Positions 24,876 to 34,806 of a stretch of 64,000 nucleotides of DNA are shown piece after piece. The stretch lies in NCBI RefSeq assembly GCF_018882295.1, contig NZ_JACVOR010000001.1, positions 186,001 to 250,000 of the forward strand. The letters are read 5' to 3'. Source of the DNA: Polynucleobacter sp. 80A-SIGWE (GTDB lineage: Bacteria; Pseudomonadota; Gammaproteobacteria; Burkholderiales; Burkholderiaceae). Below the pieces are notes generated by a model. It was not told the origin of the DNA and ran no database searches. It saw nothing but the letters and a program-made list of their open reading frames with translations. The stretch's first letter is position 1; every line of letters begins with the position of its first letter. The position numbers and the translations under genes are program-made.

Positions 24876-26753
24876 CTACAGACCAACCATGTATGTAGCC
24901 ATTACAGAAGTGGTTGTAACACCCTGATATGGCTCTTGACGATAGATGCCATTGATACCCAGGCGCTGATTCTTAGCTAGATCATAGTAAGCACCCAATG
25001 TGGCGGTAGCGCGAGTTCTTACAGGGCTTGCATTGAAATTGATGGAATTTAAGCCATATAAACCAGTGGCAGTGTAATTACCGTTACTAGTGTTCAGATC
25101 ATTTTCTAAGCCAGCACTGGCTAGTAAAACAACATCCGGCATCAGCTTGTAGTTGGCACCCAAACCAGCAACAACAGTTGTAGCGTTTGTATTTACTGCA
25201 CCATAAGTCAAGGGCGCTGTCACAGCAGCAGAACTACCCTCAGTGTAGCCACCCATATTATTTTGTGAATACCGCAACCCTACATATGGAGACACAGTGG
25301 TTTTATCAGCAACAGCAAAGCCATACTTACCAATTGCTTGAGCACCCTGGGATGTCAACGTAGAGGAGCCACTTCCTGCCTCAGTTCCATCAACAACTGG
25401 ACGAGTCATTGTTGTGTTCTTTTGACCATAGCCAGCAGAAACTTTAACTTCCGCACCCGTACCATCTAAGCGCTCAATCCAAACGCCAAATACACCAACC
25501 ATTGGACTGGCATTAGCAACCTTCACAATGCCTGTTGAATTGGTTGAGACATTTTGATCGATATAAGCACCCATACGAATCTGATTGTTCATTCGGTATG
25601 CACCAATCAATAGTCCGCCAGTACTATTCACGGAGTCGGTATTAGCCGTTGTATAACGACCACCAACGGATACGCAAACATTGTTCTTATCAAACACTGG
25701 GCAATCGTAAGTAAAGCCATTTACGAGCACTGTGTTTTGAAGGGTGAATGCATTTTGAAGAGCAGCCGTAGTTTGATTTAAAGCAGCCATTGCTGAAGTG
25801 TTGGTGCCACTAAAAGTCAAATCCCAATTATCAGTGCCCGCCACTGCGCCTAGTGTCCAAGTTAAACCTTGGTAAGTTCCAGTCCTAGTTGCTCCAATAT
25901 TGCCAGTAGGCAAATTCTCTAAAACATTGGCATATGAATTCGTGGTGATAGCCGATCCAGCATAAACCCCAAAATTCATTGGTCCAGAAGTAGGATTTGC
26001 GGGCAATACAAAGTAAGTTTGACCGTAATTTACTGCGCCACCAAAAATAATGACGTTGTAATTGCTTGGTAGTTTGGCGCGATAAAACAAATCATTCTGC
26101 GCGCTATTTAACGTTCCGATAGTTCCAGTATTGTCAATGCCTGAACCAGAAGCACCGAAACCAGTATGAGCAGAGCCCGTGACAGCACCTAAAGCTAAGT
26201 TAGTAATAGTGCCAACCGAACCACTATTGAGAAATCCATACGCACCCGTATTTGAAACTACAGAACCTGAATTAATAAAAGTACCGATTGTTCCACTAGC
26301 ACCACCAGGAATAGATGCATTTTGTATTGCGTTAGTTGTGGTGCTTTGAATAGTACCGCTGTTGTTTAAGTTTGTAATAGCTCCGGAGGGTGAGATATAT
26401 ATGGAATTACCAGTTAGCCCGTAAATATTCCCAGTGTTATTGAAATTTGAAATAGTAGCGCCACTTTGAACAGCGACACCAAAGGAACTACCAGGGTTGA
26501 TTGTTGCATTATTGGTAAATGTACCGAGTAAAACACCAGAGCCAGTCGTATTGAAACTACCGGACCCGGTTGCGGTTAGGGAGTAATTATTGGTTATTGA
26601 TCCGGTAGAGGTATTTACCGTTAAATCGGAACAGTCAGCGGTAGGACTGGCATTGGCTGTACAGGCAGTTGCATGACTGAGACTTGAAAATCCACTCAAA
26701 CCTCCGATAAGTGAAATTTGAACTAAAGCTAATAATTGATTTTTGATTTTCAT
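24876..26753 (-). CDS. Autotransporter with beta-helical repeat passenger
   Basis: A 625 aa type V secreted protein. A signal peptide covers residues 1-29 (LVQISLIGGLSGFSSLSHA). The passenger (about 30-325) is rich in G, N, S and T with loosely repeated units such as NFNNTGNIYG, NLNNSGTIQS and FINSGSVVSN, as in a right-handed beta-helix. A linker with two cysteines (YDCPVFDKNNVCVS) leads to a C-terminal autotransporter barrel (about 350-625) that ends in MATYMVGL. The passenger is short and has no catalytic or RGD-type motif I recognise; adhesion or biofilm function is a guess. It follows the Cys-rich lipoprotein gene by 5 bases. Confidence 0.88.
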   Translation of the reverse strand: MKIKNQLLALVQISLIGGLSGFSSLSHATACTANASPTADCSDLTVNTSTGSITNNYSLTATGSGSFNTTGSGVLLGTFTNNATINPGSSFGVAVQSGATISNFNNTGNIYGLTGNSIYISPSGAITNLNNSGTIQSTTTNAIQNASIPGGASGTIGTFINSGSVVSNTGAYGFLNSGSVGTITNLALGAVTGSAHTGFGASGSGIDNTGTIGTLNSAQNDLFYRAKLPSNYNVIIFGGAVNYGQTYFVLPANPTSGPMNFGVYAGSAITTNSYANVLENLPTGNIGATRTGTYQGLTWTLGAVAGTDNWDLTFSGTNTSAMAALNQTTAALQNAFTLQNTVLVNGFTYDCPVFDKNNVCVSVGGRYTTANTDSVNSTGGLLIGAYRMNNQIRMGAYIDQNVSTNSTGIVKVANASPMVGVFGVWIERLDGTGAEVKVSAGYGQKNTTMTRPVVDGTEAGSGSSTLTSQGAQAIGKYGFAVADKTTVSPYVGLRYSQNNMGGYTEGSSAAVTAPLTYGAVNTNATTVVAGLGANYKLMPDVVLLASAGLENDLNTSNGNYTATGLYGLNSINFNASPVRTRATATLGAYYDLAKNQRLGINGIYRQEPYQGVTTTSVMATYMVGL

Positions 26754-26758
26754 TTTTC

Positions 26759-27133
26759 TTACTCGTTTTTATATACGTTCACCGTTCCACCACAAGTAGC
26801 AAAACACTGTCTATACGATTCATCACACTGCCAGTAATTCGGATTTGCTGGGCAGTACTGAGGATTAGGATTGCACTTCTTCACATCATCATGGCTTTGC
26901 GCGCGATTAACACAGGCTTGATAGCTGTAATTATTTTGTTGGTGGCAATTATTGGCATTGTTCTGCGCCTGCTGACCCATGGCGTTGTAACAAACTTGCT
27001 TGGTTGTCATGCATTGAGTTGCGCAAGTTCTACCTGTTTCAGTTGCAGGGGCAATGTATTCGTAACGGTAGGTAGTGCAAGCGGTCAAGCCTACTGCGAC
27101 CAATAGCCCTGCGAATAGTGCCCTAATCATCAT
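26759..27133 (-). CDS. Cysteine-rich lipoprotein of unknown family
   Basis: A 124 aa lipoprotein (lipobox LTAC, lipidated C19) with ten more cysteines: 37, 41, 48, 63, 74, 87, 94, 103, 110 and 114. The first three have spacing C-x3-C-x6-C and the last three the mirror image C-x6-C-x3-C, as expected for two antiparallel helices stapled by disulfides. The middle is rich in N and Q. An even number of free cysteines fits an oxidised envelope protein that would need DsbA. It lies 5 bases upstream of the autotransporter and is divergent from a TetR gene. I do not recognise the family. Start may be the first or second ATG. Confidence 0.8.
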   Translation of the reverse strand: MMIRALFAGLLVAVGLTACTTYRYEYIAPATETGRTCATQCMTTKQVCYNAMGQQAQNNANNCHQQNNYSYQACVNRAQSHDDVKKCNPNPQYCPANPNYWQCDESYRQCFATCGGTVNVYKNE

Positions 27134-27140
27134 TATTTGT

Positions 27141-27150
27141 TAACATGTTA
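27141..27150. promoter_or_regulatory. Palindrome in the lipoprotein/tetR divergent region
   Basis: TAACATGTTA, a perfect 10-bp palindrome 8 bases upstream of the lipoprotein start, in an AT-rich 70-base divergent region. It is a candidate operator for the adjacent TetR-type regulator; its closeness to the start fits repression. No clear second copy is seen. Confidence 0.4.
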
Positions 27151-27203
27151 TCTATAATACCTATAATTATTACATAGAAACTTACCGGTTTTATTAGCCT
27201 ACG

Positions 27204-27794
27204 ATGACAAAAGATATTGAAAAGCTAGAAGAAAAAGCTAAAAAATCTCAAAGGCAGATTGATTCAATTGTAAAAGTGGCTCATCGTCTATTTGAGAAAA
27301 CTGGATATGAGCAAGTGGGGATGCGCGAAATCAGTGCTGCAGCCAATACAACCCCAATGCAGCTATATCGCTTAGGGCTTGATAAACAGGATTTATTGGC
27401 CGAAGTCATCCTAAAAGTAAATGCCAAACAAATCGAAGGCATTAAACCATTTAAAGCAAGCAAAACTGGCTCAGCCTCAAAGTTCGTTGAGGGCTATTTA
27501 CTAACACTGTATGAACAAGATATCGCACTAAAGAGTATTCGCAAGGAAGGCGCAGCATTTGGCTGGAAATGGTCTGAGAAATATGAGTCTTTAATTATTG
27601 AACAGCTCATGCAGATCATCAAACCCATCTCAGATGCTCTTATATACGATGGCTTTGATGACATTCAGGCAAGATGCTTTGGTATTTGGTCGCTCTACTA
27701 TGTAGGCTATCGAAACGCAGTCATGAATAATGCGGATGCTCAAGCTTGCCTTGATTCCATCAAACCAAGTTTGAAACTACTCCTAAGGAAATAA
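27204..27794 (+). CDS. TetR/AcrR family transcriptional regulator
   Basis: A 196 aa regulator. The N-terminal TetR HTH can be seen in KVAHRLFEKTGYEQVGMREISAAANTTPMQLYRLGLDKQDLL (read as ALFEKTGYEQV-like helix 1, then MREISAAANTTPMQLYRL). A charged 15-residue lead precedes it. The C-terminal ligand domain is not assignable. It is divergent from the Cys-rich lipoprotein/autotransporter pair and is followed after one base by a small exported protein gene, so it may control both sides. The ligand is unknown. Confidence 0.85.
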   Translation: MTKDIEKLEEKAKKSQRQIDSIVKVAHRLFEKTGYEQVGMREISAAANTTPMQLYRLGLDKQDLLAEVILKVNAKQIEGIKPFKASKTGSASKFVEGYLLTLYEQDIALKSIRKEGAAFGWKWSEKYESLIIEQLMQIIKPISDALIYDGFDDIQARCFGIWSLYYVGYRNAVMNNADAQACLDSIKPSLKLLLRK

Positions 27795-27795
27795 G

Positions 27796-28128
27796 ATGAA
27801 ATACGCTATTGCACTGGCATTGATGATTATCGCCCTGCCCGCCTTTGCAATTGAGAGGCCTGAAGGCGTTGTTTATTGCCACGGCAAAACGGTCGTGGAG
27901 TTCCGTCTGGTGAATCCTGAAAAAAATGGTACTGCATCTGATGTTGATTTAACGATCAACGGTAAGACTAGTCGCGTAATGACTGCCTATTCTTGGTTTG
28001 GATCAAACCAAGCTAGCCCCAAAGGGTTTAAGTTTGCGATTCTTGGTGAAAAGCAGTTTGATCCACTTTTGGTATTTGATGGCTATCTTCTGGACGCTAA
28101 GAAGCAAAAATACACAAAGTGCAACTGA
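27796..28128 (+). CDS. Small exported hypothetical protein
   Basis: A 110 aa protein with a clear signal peptide (MKYAIALALMIIALPAFA) and two cysteines, C28 and C109, that could join the ends of the mature chain. The body looks like an all-beta fold (VVEFRLVN, DVDLTING, FKFAILGEKQF). It starts directly after the tetR stop, so the two genes are cotranslated. I do not recognise the family. A periplasmic location is likely. Confidence 0.75.
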   Translation: MKYAIALALMIIALPAFAIERPEGVVYCHGKTVVEFRLVNPEKNGTASDVDLTINGKTSRVMTAYSWFGSNQASPKGFKFAILGEKQFDPLLVFDGYLLDAKKQKYTKCN

Positions 28129-28134
28129 GTCAAA

Positions 28135-29967
28135 CTACTCGACCGTAACGCTCTTTGCGAGGTTGCGTGGCTTGTCGACATCGGTACCTAGGGCACAAGC
28201 GGTGTGATAGGCCAGCAGCTGTAATGGAACTACATGGAGGATTGGGGAAAGTTTTCCGTAGTGCTCAGGCAAACGAATCACATTGATGCCTTCACTACTA
28301 GTGATCTCGGTATCTTGATCTGCAAAGACATACAGCTTACCGCCACGTGCTTTGACTTCCTGCATATTGGACTTGAGTTTTTCTAGCAAATCGTCGTTAG
28401 GGGCAACTGTGACTACTGGCATCTTCTCAGTAACAAGTGCGAGCGGCCCATGCTTTAACTCACCTGCTGGATAAGCTTCAGCATGAATATACGAAATCTC
28501 TTTTAACTTGAGAGCACCTTCAAGGGCAATTGGGTAATGCATTCCACGACCCAAGAACAAAGCATTTTCACATTTAGCAAATGCAGTGCTCCAAGCCATA
28601 ATCTGAGGCTCAAGTGCTAACACTGCATGCAAAGCTTTTGGCAAATGGCGCAAGTCACGCAAAAGCTCTTTTTCTTGTTCAGGGCTGACCTTGCCTGCGC
28701 GCTTGGCTAATGAAACAGCTAGCAGATAGAGCGCAACTAATTGGGTCGTAAAGGCTTTAGTAGAAGCCACGCCAATCTCAGTGCCAGCCTTGGTTAAGAA
28801 ATTCCAATTCGTTTCGCGAACCATGGCGCTACTTGCAACGTTACAAATCGCCAGGGTGTATTGATGACCCAAAGACTGGGCATGACGTAAGGCTGCCAAA
28901 GTATCCGCAGTCTCACCAGACTGGGAAACCACCACAATTAATGTATTCGGGTTAGGAACAGTGGTGCGATAGCGATACTCGCTCGCGATCTCAACCTGCG
29001 TCGGAATACCAGCTAAATCTTCTAGCCAGTATTTAGCAACACAAGCAGAGTAGTAACTAGTGCCGCAAGCCAGAATCAGAATCTGATCAAACTTCCTCCA
29101 CTGCTCAGGATCCGCATTAAAGAGTTCCGGGCCAAAGCTAACAATATTGGCCAGCGTATCGCCGATCGCTCCTGGCTGCTCAAAAATCTCTTTTTGCATG
29201 TAATGCTGATAAGGACCTAGATCCACTGAGTCAGCTTGTGCAGGCATAGCCTTATGCTCTCTTTGCACAGATTTACCGGCTTGATCAAGGATCTCAATGC
29301 CTTCAGCCTTCAGAATGGCTACATCACCCTCTTCGAGATACATCATCGAATGTGCGCGACCAGCTAAAGCCAGTGCATCAGAAGCGAGGAAGTTTTCATT
29401 CTCACCAAGCGCCACAACCAAAGGTGATCCAACGCGTGCACCAACTAAAACATCCGGACGATCTTGCGCAATCACACCGATCGCATAAGCGCCATGTAGT
29501 CGTGGCAATACAGATCGTACTGAAGCAACTAAATCAACCTGCTTGCTTGCTACATAAGCTTGATGAATTAAATGCGCGATCACTTCAGTATCAGTTTCAG
29601 ATGCAAATACATAACCTGCAGACTTCAACTCTGTACGCAGTGATTCGTAGTTCTCAATAATGCCGTTATGAACAACCGCAATCAATCCATCAGAGATATG
29701 AGGATGTGCATTTTGTGTGTCTGGTTTACCGTGCGTTGCCCAGCGGGTGTGAGCAATACCTAAAGTGCCGTGAAAATCCTTACCCTGCTCGGCTAACTCA
29801 GAAACGCGAGCGGTAGTACGAGCACGCTCAATTGGATGCTTTGCATCATCGCCATTAATTACGGCAAAACCACATGAGTCGTAACCGCGATATTCAAGGC
29901 GGCGCAGACCTTCGATCAATACTTCAACAATATTCTTACGCGATGCTGCGCCAACGATTCCGCACAT
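28135..29967 (-). CDS. glmS: Glucosamine-fructose-6-phosphate aminotransferase (isomerizing)
   Basis: A 610 aa enzyme that makes glucosamine-6-phosphate from fructose-6-phosphate and glutamine, the first step to UDP-GlcNAc. The nucleophile is C2 (MCGIVGA) of the N-terminal glutaminase domain (2 to about 240), with [10 protein letters not shown] and DSCGFA motifs. Two SIS domains follow ([30 protein letters not shown]), and the end [13 protein letters not shown] is canonical. It overlaps the upstream glmU by one base (TAATG). No glmS ribozyme exists upstream, as expected for a proteobacterium. Confidence 0.97.
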   Translation of the reverse strand: MCGIVGAASRKNIVEVLIEGLRRLEYRGYDSCGFAVINGDDAKHPIERARTTARVSELAEQGKDFHGTLGIAHTRWATHGKPDTQNAHPHISDGLIAVVHNGIIENYESLRTELKSAGYVFASETDTEVIAHLIHQAYVASKQVDLVASVRSVLPRLHGAYAIGVIAQDRPDVLVGARVGSPLVVALGENENFLASDALALAGRAHSMMYLEEGDVAILKAEGIEILDQAGKSVQREHKAMPAQADSVDLGPYQHYMQKEIFEQPGAIGDTLANIVSFGPELFNADPEQWRKFDQILILACGTSYYSACVAKYWLEDLAGIPTQVEIASEYRYRTTVPNPNTLIVVVSQSGETADTLAALRHAQSLGHQYTLAICNVASSAMVRETNWNFLTKAGTEIGVASTKAFTTQLVALYLLAVSLAKRAGKVSPEQEKELLRDLRHLPKALHAVLALEPQIMAWSTAFAKCENALFLGRGMHYPIALEGALKLKEISYIHAEAYPAGELKHGPLALVTEKMPVVTVAPNDDLLEKLKSNMQEVKARGGKLYVFADQDTEITSSEGINVIRLPEHYGKLSPILHVVPLQLLAYHTACALGTDVDKPRNLAKSVTVE

Positions 29968-31427
29968 TATTTTTTAGCCTTCACGGATTTTTTGGTGGCT
30001 ACTTTCTTTGTCGCTACTTTCTTTTCCTTCTTTACTGGGCGTTGCCACTGTAAAGAGATTTGCTTAGCGCGCGACACGGTAAGTTGATTAGGAGGCGCAT
30101 CTTTAGTCAGAGTCGTGCCCGCACCCAATGTGGCGCCACGGCCAACACGCACTGGGGCAACTAACTGAGTATCAGAACCAATGAAGACATCATCTTCAAT
30201 AATGGTTTGGTGCTTATTGACACCATCGTAGTTACAAGTAATCGTACCCGCGCCGATATTAACTCTAGAGCCCACGATGGAATCACCAACATAGGCCAAG
30301 TGATTGGCTTTGCTATTGGCGGCAATCTTACTGTTCTTCACTTCTACAAAGTTACCAATGTGCACATCATTCGCTAAGTCAGCACCTGGGCGCAAGCGAG
30401 CATAAGGTCCAATCAGCGAACTTGCGCCAACTTTTGCACCGTCAATATGGCTGTATGGGTGAATGGTGACATTCTTACCAATCACACTATTGCGAATAAT
30501 GCAGTATGGACCGACTTTTGTGCCCGCAGCTAAAGTAACGCAACCTTCAAATACACAACCCACATCAATAAAGACATCAGTACCGCACTCTAGCGTTCCA
30601 CGGATATCGATGCGCGATGGATCCGCCAATGAAACACCGGCATCCATTAATACATTTGCTTGATTGAGTTGATGCACACGCTCTAAAGCGGCCAACTGAT
30701 CGCGGCTGTTAACGCCAACAGTTTCATATTCAGCATCAGCTTGCGCAGTGCGAATGGGCACACCATCTTTAACCGCCATCGCGATGACATCAGTTAGGTA
30801 GTACTCACCTTGAGCATTACTGGCTCGCAAAGACTTCAACCATTTCTTAAGTGAGTTAGTTGGCAGCACCATGATGCCGGTATTAATTTCTTGAATACGC
30901 TTTTGCTCTGGCGATGCATCTTTTTCTTCAACAATCTCTTTTACGGAGCCGTCGATATCGCGCACAATGCGACCGTAGCCCGTTGGATTGCTGAGATTTT
31001 GAGTCAGAAGCGCTAAAGCGGAATCTTGACCACGTACGCCATCAGCCAATTTAGCTAATTTAGACAGCGTCTTTTTACTTGTAAGTGGCACATCGCCATA
31101 GAGAACCAGCGTGGGTTCATTTAAATCTAACTTAGGCAGCGCTTGTAATAAAGCGTGACCCGTTCCTTTTTGCTCAGCCTGCAATGCAGTGCCTACTTTG
31201 CCAAAGCGAGAATCTTGTTCGCTGGCAACTTGAAGAAACTCTTTAACATCGGCTGCGCCGTGACCAACAACAACGATGGGGCCAGTTTTAGCGCTCTTGC
31301 CTTGTAGATCTAGAGCGGTATTGAGAACGTGCTGGAGAAGGGGTTTCCCGGCCAAGGTTTGGAGAACCTTGGGTAATGCGGACTTCATCCGCTTTCCCTG
31401 CCCAGCAGCCAAAATTACGATGTTCAT
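29967..31427 (-). CDS. glmU: Bifunctional N-acetylglucosamine-1-P uridyltransferase / glucosamine-1-P acetyltransferase
   Basis: A 486 aa two-domain enzyme. The uridyltransferase half holds [15 protein letters not shown] at the start; the acetyltransferase half is a left-handed beta-helix of hexapeptide repeats (about 255-440) with [20 protein letters not shown] (read as NHLAYVGDS and [13 protein letters not shown]). It completes UDP-GlcNAc synthesis for peptidoglycan and LPS. After the usual end (WQRPVKK) there is a Lys-rich tail of about 22 residues with two VATKK repeats, longer than in typical GlmU. It is in the operon ttcA-glmU-glmS; the start overlaps the ttcA stop. Confidence 0.96.
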   Translation of the reverse strand: MNIVILAAGQGKRMKSALPKVLQTLAGKPLLQHVLNTALDLQGKSAKTGPIVVVGHGAADVKEFLQVASEQDSRFGKVGTALQAEQKGTGHALLQALPKLDLNEPTLVLYGDVPLTSKKTLSKLAKLADGVRGQDSALALLTQNLSNPTGYGRIVRDIDGSVKEIVEEKDASPEQKRIQEINTGIMVLPTNSLKKWLKSLRASNAQGEYYLTDVIAMAVKDGVPIRTAQADAEYETVGVNSRDQLAALERVHQLNQANVLMDAGVSLADPSRIDIRGTLECGTDVFIDVGCVFEGCVTLAAGTKVGPYCIIRNSVIGKNVTIHPYSHIDGAKVGASSLIGPYARLRPGADLANDVHIGNFVEVKNSKIAANSKANHLAYVGDSIVGSRVNIGAGTITCNYDGVNKHQTIIEDDVFIGSDTQLVAPVRVGRGATLGAGTTLTKDAPPNQLTVSRAKQISLQWQRPVKKEKKVATKKVATKKSVKAKK

Positions 31428-32332
31428 AAGGAGGGATTATAAGACCCCTGAATCAGCGTTCCGCAGGCTATTTCATCGATTTCTGTCTCGTCAATCGCTT
31501 TGTCGCCAGCCGATCTTGCGGCAATGCCCGATAGCTCTGTAGAAATCTCGAGATTCTTGAAATCAAAAGCCTCTCCATCCATTAAATGGGATGGCACGAT
31601 ATGGTGCATTGAGCGGAATAGATTCTCGACGCGCCCTGGGTGCTTTTTCTCCCAATCGCGCAGCATCTCTTTCATAGCGCCGCGCTGGAGATTAGGCTGA
31701 CTGCCACAGAGATTGCACGGAATAATTGGGAAGTTCATATCTACCGCATAACGTTCAAGTAACTTTTCAGGAACGTATGCGAGAGGACGAATGACAATAT
31801 GCTTACCGTCATCAGATCGTAGCTTTGGTGGCATGCCTTTGAGCTTCCCGGCAAAGAACATATTTAGCATCAATGTTTCTAAGATGTCATCACGGTGATG
31901 ACCTAAAGCAATCTTGGTAGCACCCAACTCATCCGCAACACGATACAAAATGCCACGACGCAATCGAGAACAAAGACCGCAAGTCGTTTTTCCTTCTGGA
32001 ACGACACGCTTGACGATGCTATAGGTATCTTGGTTTTCAATATGGTACTGAACGCCCAAAGCTTTTAAATAGTTCGGCAAAATCTCCGCTGGAAATCCTG
32101 GCTGCTTTTGATTCAAATTGACAGCAATAATCTCAAAATCAATTGGGGCACGCTCGCGCAACTTCAACAAAATATCGAGCATGGCATAACTATCTTTACC
32201 ACCTGACAGACAAACCATTACTTTGTCGCCATCTTCGATCATGCCAAAGTCGCCAATTGCTTGGCCAACTAAACGGCAGAGCTTTTTCTCTAGCTTGTTT
32301 TCTTCGAAGACGACTTTACGAATATCACTCAT
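31424..32332 (-). CDS. ttcA: tRNA 2-thiocytidine(32) synthetase TtcA
   Basis: A 302 aa PP-loop ATPase. SGGKDS is at residues 43-48, and the cysteines that hold the iron-sulfur cluster and catalyse thiolation are C118-x-x-C121 and C209 ([13 protein letters not shown]). It thiolates cytidine 32 in the anticodon loop of certain tRNAs. The start is ATG 32332, and its stop overlaps the glmU start (ATGA). Confidence 0.95.
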   Translation of the reverse strand: MSDIRKVVFEENKLEKKLCRLVGQAIGDFGMIEDGDKVMVCLSGGKDSYAMLDILLKLRERAPIDFEIIAVNLNQKQPGFPAEILPNYLKALGVQYHIENQDTYSIVKRVVPEGKTTCGLCSRLRRGILYRVADELGATKIALGHHRDDILETLMLNMFFAGKLKGMPPKLRSDDGKHIVIRPLAYVPEKLLERYAVDMNFPIIPCNLCGSQPNLQRGAMKEMLRDWEKKHPGRVENLFRSMHHIVPSHLMDGEAFDFKNLEISTELSGIAARSAGDKAIDETEIDEIACGTLIQGSYNPSL

Positions 32333-32358
32333 AGCGACTAAATTTTTCTGGCTTTTCT

Positions 32359-32754
32359 TTAAACTTGCTTCATCCGAAATACTTCAACGCCAACAGAGTG
32401 GCAATCTGGATAGACATCAGGCTTAGCTGTACTAACACGAGCCGCAATGACCTTCGGATGCAAGAGCATCGCAGTCACGATGTCGTCACAGAAGGTTTCC
32501 TGCAAGTGGATATGACCCTGGGAAGACCGTGCCTTAATGGTTTCACGCATAAAGTCGTAATCCACAACCTCTTCCAATAAGTCTTTAGAAGGGGTATTCA
32601 TATTCAATGGAATATAGAGATCAACATTGAGAATGACGCGCTGCTCAGCCTTCTTCTCAAAATCATGCACACCGATATTAATATAGATTTCATAGTCACG
32701 CAGGAATAAGCGGCGGCAATCAACTAAAGCAGGATGAGAAAGAATAGCGTGCAT
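32359..32754 (-). CDS. folB: Dihydroneopterin aldolase family protein
   Basis: A 131 aa protein of the FolB tunnelling fold. Family marks are [27 protein letters not shown] (read as [13 protein letters not shown]), [11 protein letters not shown] and [11 protein letters not shown]. It cleaves dihydroneopterin to the hydroxymethyl-pterin in folate synthesis, or epimerises it. It lies between a pteridine-reductase-like SDR (13 bases upstream) and ttcA, which supports a pterin role. Confidence 0.9.
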   Translation of the reverse strand: MHAILSHPALVDCRRLFLRDYEIYINIGVHDFEKKAEQRVILNVDLYIPLNMNTPSKDLLEEVVDYDFMRETIKARSSQGHIHLQETFCDDIVTAMLLHPKVIAARVSTAKPDVYPDCHSVGVEVFRMKQV

Positions 32755-32767
32755 AAATTTTTAACTT

Positions 32768-33589
32768 TTAGTTTGTTTTAAACATCACATCGCGTGATGA
32801 TGGCAATAGATGTTGTCCCCCATCCACATATAAGGTCGTACCAGTGATTGCATTTGAGCTAGCTAAAAATACAGCTGCTTTTGCAATATCACTTGGTGTT
32901 GATGACTTACCTAATGGAGTCATCTGATGCGCCTTAGTAAAACCTGATTCAGTTTGATCGCCAGAAGTCAGCGTAATACCGGGAGCCAAGCCAATCACCC
33001 GCAAGTGCGGAGCAAAATCTACTGCTAGCACTTCAACTGAAGTAAGCAGTGCCGCTTTAGATAATGTGTAAGACAAATAATCTGGATTGAGATTAATTAA
33101 TTTTTGATCGAGCAGCTGAATCACCGAGGGGATTGATAAATTACTCTCGCTTGCTTTCTTTGTCTGGCTCTTTTGATAGTCAAACATCAACTGAGATAGC
33201 AAGATGGGCGCCGCTAAATTAACTTGCATATGTTCTTGCAAACTTTTACTGCTGAGCGGGGCATCTGAATTAGCGCGATCATATTCAAAGATTGAAGCGC
33301 TATTCACGAGACACTCGAGACTTTGAAACTCAGCAACAACTGCGGCAAACAAAGAATGGATTTCTGCTTCGCTAGCGAGGTCAGCCTTAAATGCCACGGC
33401 CTTACGCCCTAAGCCCTGAATTTCCGCAACGGTAGTCTGGGCATCTGCTGCAGACTGGCCATAATGAATCGCGATATCCCAGCCCTGACGAGCAAATTCC
33501 AAGGCAATTTCTCGGCCAAGACGCTTGGCAGCGCCGGTCACTAAAACTGCTTTATTTTGCTGAGGTTGTAGGTTTGAACTCAAGTTCAC
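32768..33589 (-). CDS. Pteridine reductase-like SDR
   Basis: A 273 aa SDR with the NADPH motif TGAAKRLGR (TGxxxRxG), which is typical of pteridine reductases and FolM, rather than the usual GxxxGxG. The active-site region is YLSYTLSKAALL (Tyr, Lys), and YVDGGQHLLPSS lies near the C-terminus. It is immediately upstream of folB, which supports reduction of dihydromonapterin or dihydrofolate-type pterins. An exact substrate cannot be read. Confidence 0.86.
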   Translation of the reverse strand: MNLSSNLQPQQNKAVLVTGAAKRLGREIALEFARQGWDIAIHYGQSAADAQTTVAEIQGLGRKAVAFKADLASEAEIHSLFAAVVAEFQSLECLVNSASIFEYDRANSDAPLSSKSLQEHMQVNLAAPILLSQLMFDYQKSQTKKASESNLSIPSVIQLLDQKLINLNPDYLSYTLSKAALLTSVEVLAVDFAPHLRVIGLAPGITLTSGDQTESGFTKAHQMTPLGKSSTPSDIAKAAVFLASSNAITGTTLYVDGGQHLLPSSRDVMFKTN

Positions 33590-33614
33590 TTAAATTCTCT
33601 TAGACTAGCGAGCT

Positions 33615-34802
33615 ATGGATATTACCTTGACCAGCCTTGAAACGGCTCATACCGAGCTTCTTAGCCAGAAAATAATGGCCGAAATCGCCTCTAATGGCGG
33701 CTGGATGCCCTTTTCAAGGTATATGGAAATGGCTTTATATGAGCCAGGCATGGGTTATTACAGCGCCGGAGCCCACAAATTGGGTGCTGGCGGTGATTTC
33801 ACGACAGCCCCAGAGCTCTCCCCCCTCTTTGGCGCTGCCATCGTAGAAACCCTTTTACCGATTCTGGAGGGCCTGCAAGCCCAAGGACTCCCTACCCAAA
33901 TTCTGGAGTTTGGCGCCGGAACCGGCAAATTGGCTGAATCCATTCTCACCAGATTGCACGATCTTGAGTTTTCCCTGGATCGCTACGACATCATTGAGAT
34001 CTCGCCAGACCTAGCCCAAAGACAAGATGAGCGCCTCAAACAACTGGCCGAGAAACTAACCCTATCTACTCAATGCAATTGGTTAAGTTCTTTACCTAGC
34101 AACTTCAAGGGCATCATTCTAGCCAACGAGGTAATTGATGCCATCCCTTGTGACGCCATCATTTTTCAAAATGGCTTTTGGTATCAACAAGGCGTCGCTG
34201 TAATTGATGGCAAGCTTGCTTGGTCAGCAGGACAACCCGTTGAGCAGTCACTGCTTCCAGAGACCTTACTCACCGGAAACTTTTCTGAAGGCTACCTTAC
34301 TGAATTACATGCGCCCGCAAATGCTTGGATGCGCCAAGTAGCCAAGCATCTCGATACCGGACTCTTCCTCACTTTTGATTACGGATTTCCGGAGAGCGAG
34401 TATTACCATGCACAACGCCTAGAGGGCACACTCATGGCGCATCATCGCCATCATGCTATTCAAGATCCATTTCACCTTCCGGGACTATGTGATTTAACAA
34501 CGCATGTGGAATGGTCACAGATTGCACGCAGCGCACTCGAGGAAGAAGTTGATGATGTCTATCTCAGCAATCAGGCGTCTTATTTACTAGATGCCGGCAT
34601 TGGCGATATTGCATTGAAGATTGGTGACCCCAGCAATCCAGAAACTTTCTTACCTATTTCGAACTCGCTGCAAAAACTATTGTCTGAAGCGGAGATGGGT
34701 GAGCTCTTCAAAGTCTTTGCATTTTCAAAGAAACTATCTGAGGTACTGCCAGACCATGTCTTAGAGGACTTGCCTGGCCTTCGAGGCAGAAATCGGCTGT
34801 AA
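33615..34802 (+). CDS. SAM-dependent methyltransferase, MidA/NDUFAF7 family
   Basis: A 395 aa protein of the MidA family (formerly DUF185). Marks are GWMPFSRYMEMALYEPGMGYYSAG (read as ALYEPGMGYYSAG), FTTAPELSPLFG and the SAM loop ILEFGAGTGKLAESIL. In eukaryotes the family methylates an arginine of complex I subunit NDUFS2; the bacterial substrate is not established. It is divergent from the pteridine reductase gene, with 25 bases between starts, and converges on cca. Confidence 0.9.
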   Translation: MDITLTSLETAHTELLSQKIMAEIASNGGWMPFSRYMEMALYEPGMGYYSAGAHKLGAGGDFTTAPELSPLFGAAIVETLLPILEGLQAQGLPTQILEFGAGTGKLAESILTRLHDLEFSLDRYDIIEISPDLAQRQDERLKQLAEKLTLSTQCNWLSSLPSNFKGIILANEVIDAIPCDAIIFQNGFWYQQGVAVIDGKLAWSAGQPVEQSLLPETLLTGNFSEGYLTELHAPANAWMRQVAKHLDTGLFLTFDYGFPESEYYHAQRLEGTLMAHHRHHAIQDPFHLPGLCDLTTHVEWSQIARSALEEEVDDVYLSNQASYLLDAGIGDIALKIGDPSNPETFLPISNSLQKLLSEAEMGELFKVFAFSKKLSEVLPDHVLEDLPGLRGRNRL

Positions 34803-34806
34803 GTTT

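Noticed and set aside
26270-26750. CRISPR-like or satellite repeats in the autotransporter
   Set aside because: The repeats are loose, of uneven length and in frame with a beta-helix passenger.
29968-30060. glmS ribozyme
   Set aside because: glmS overlaps glmU directly, so there is no leader for it.
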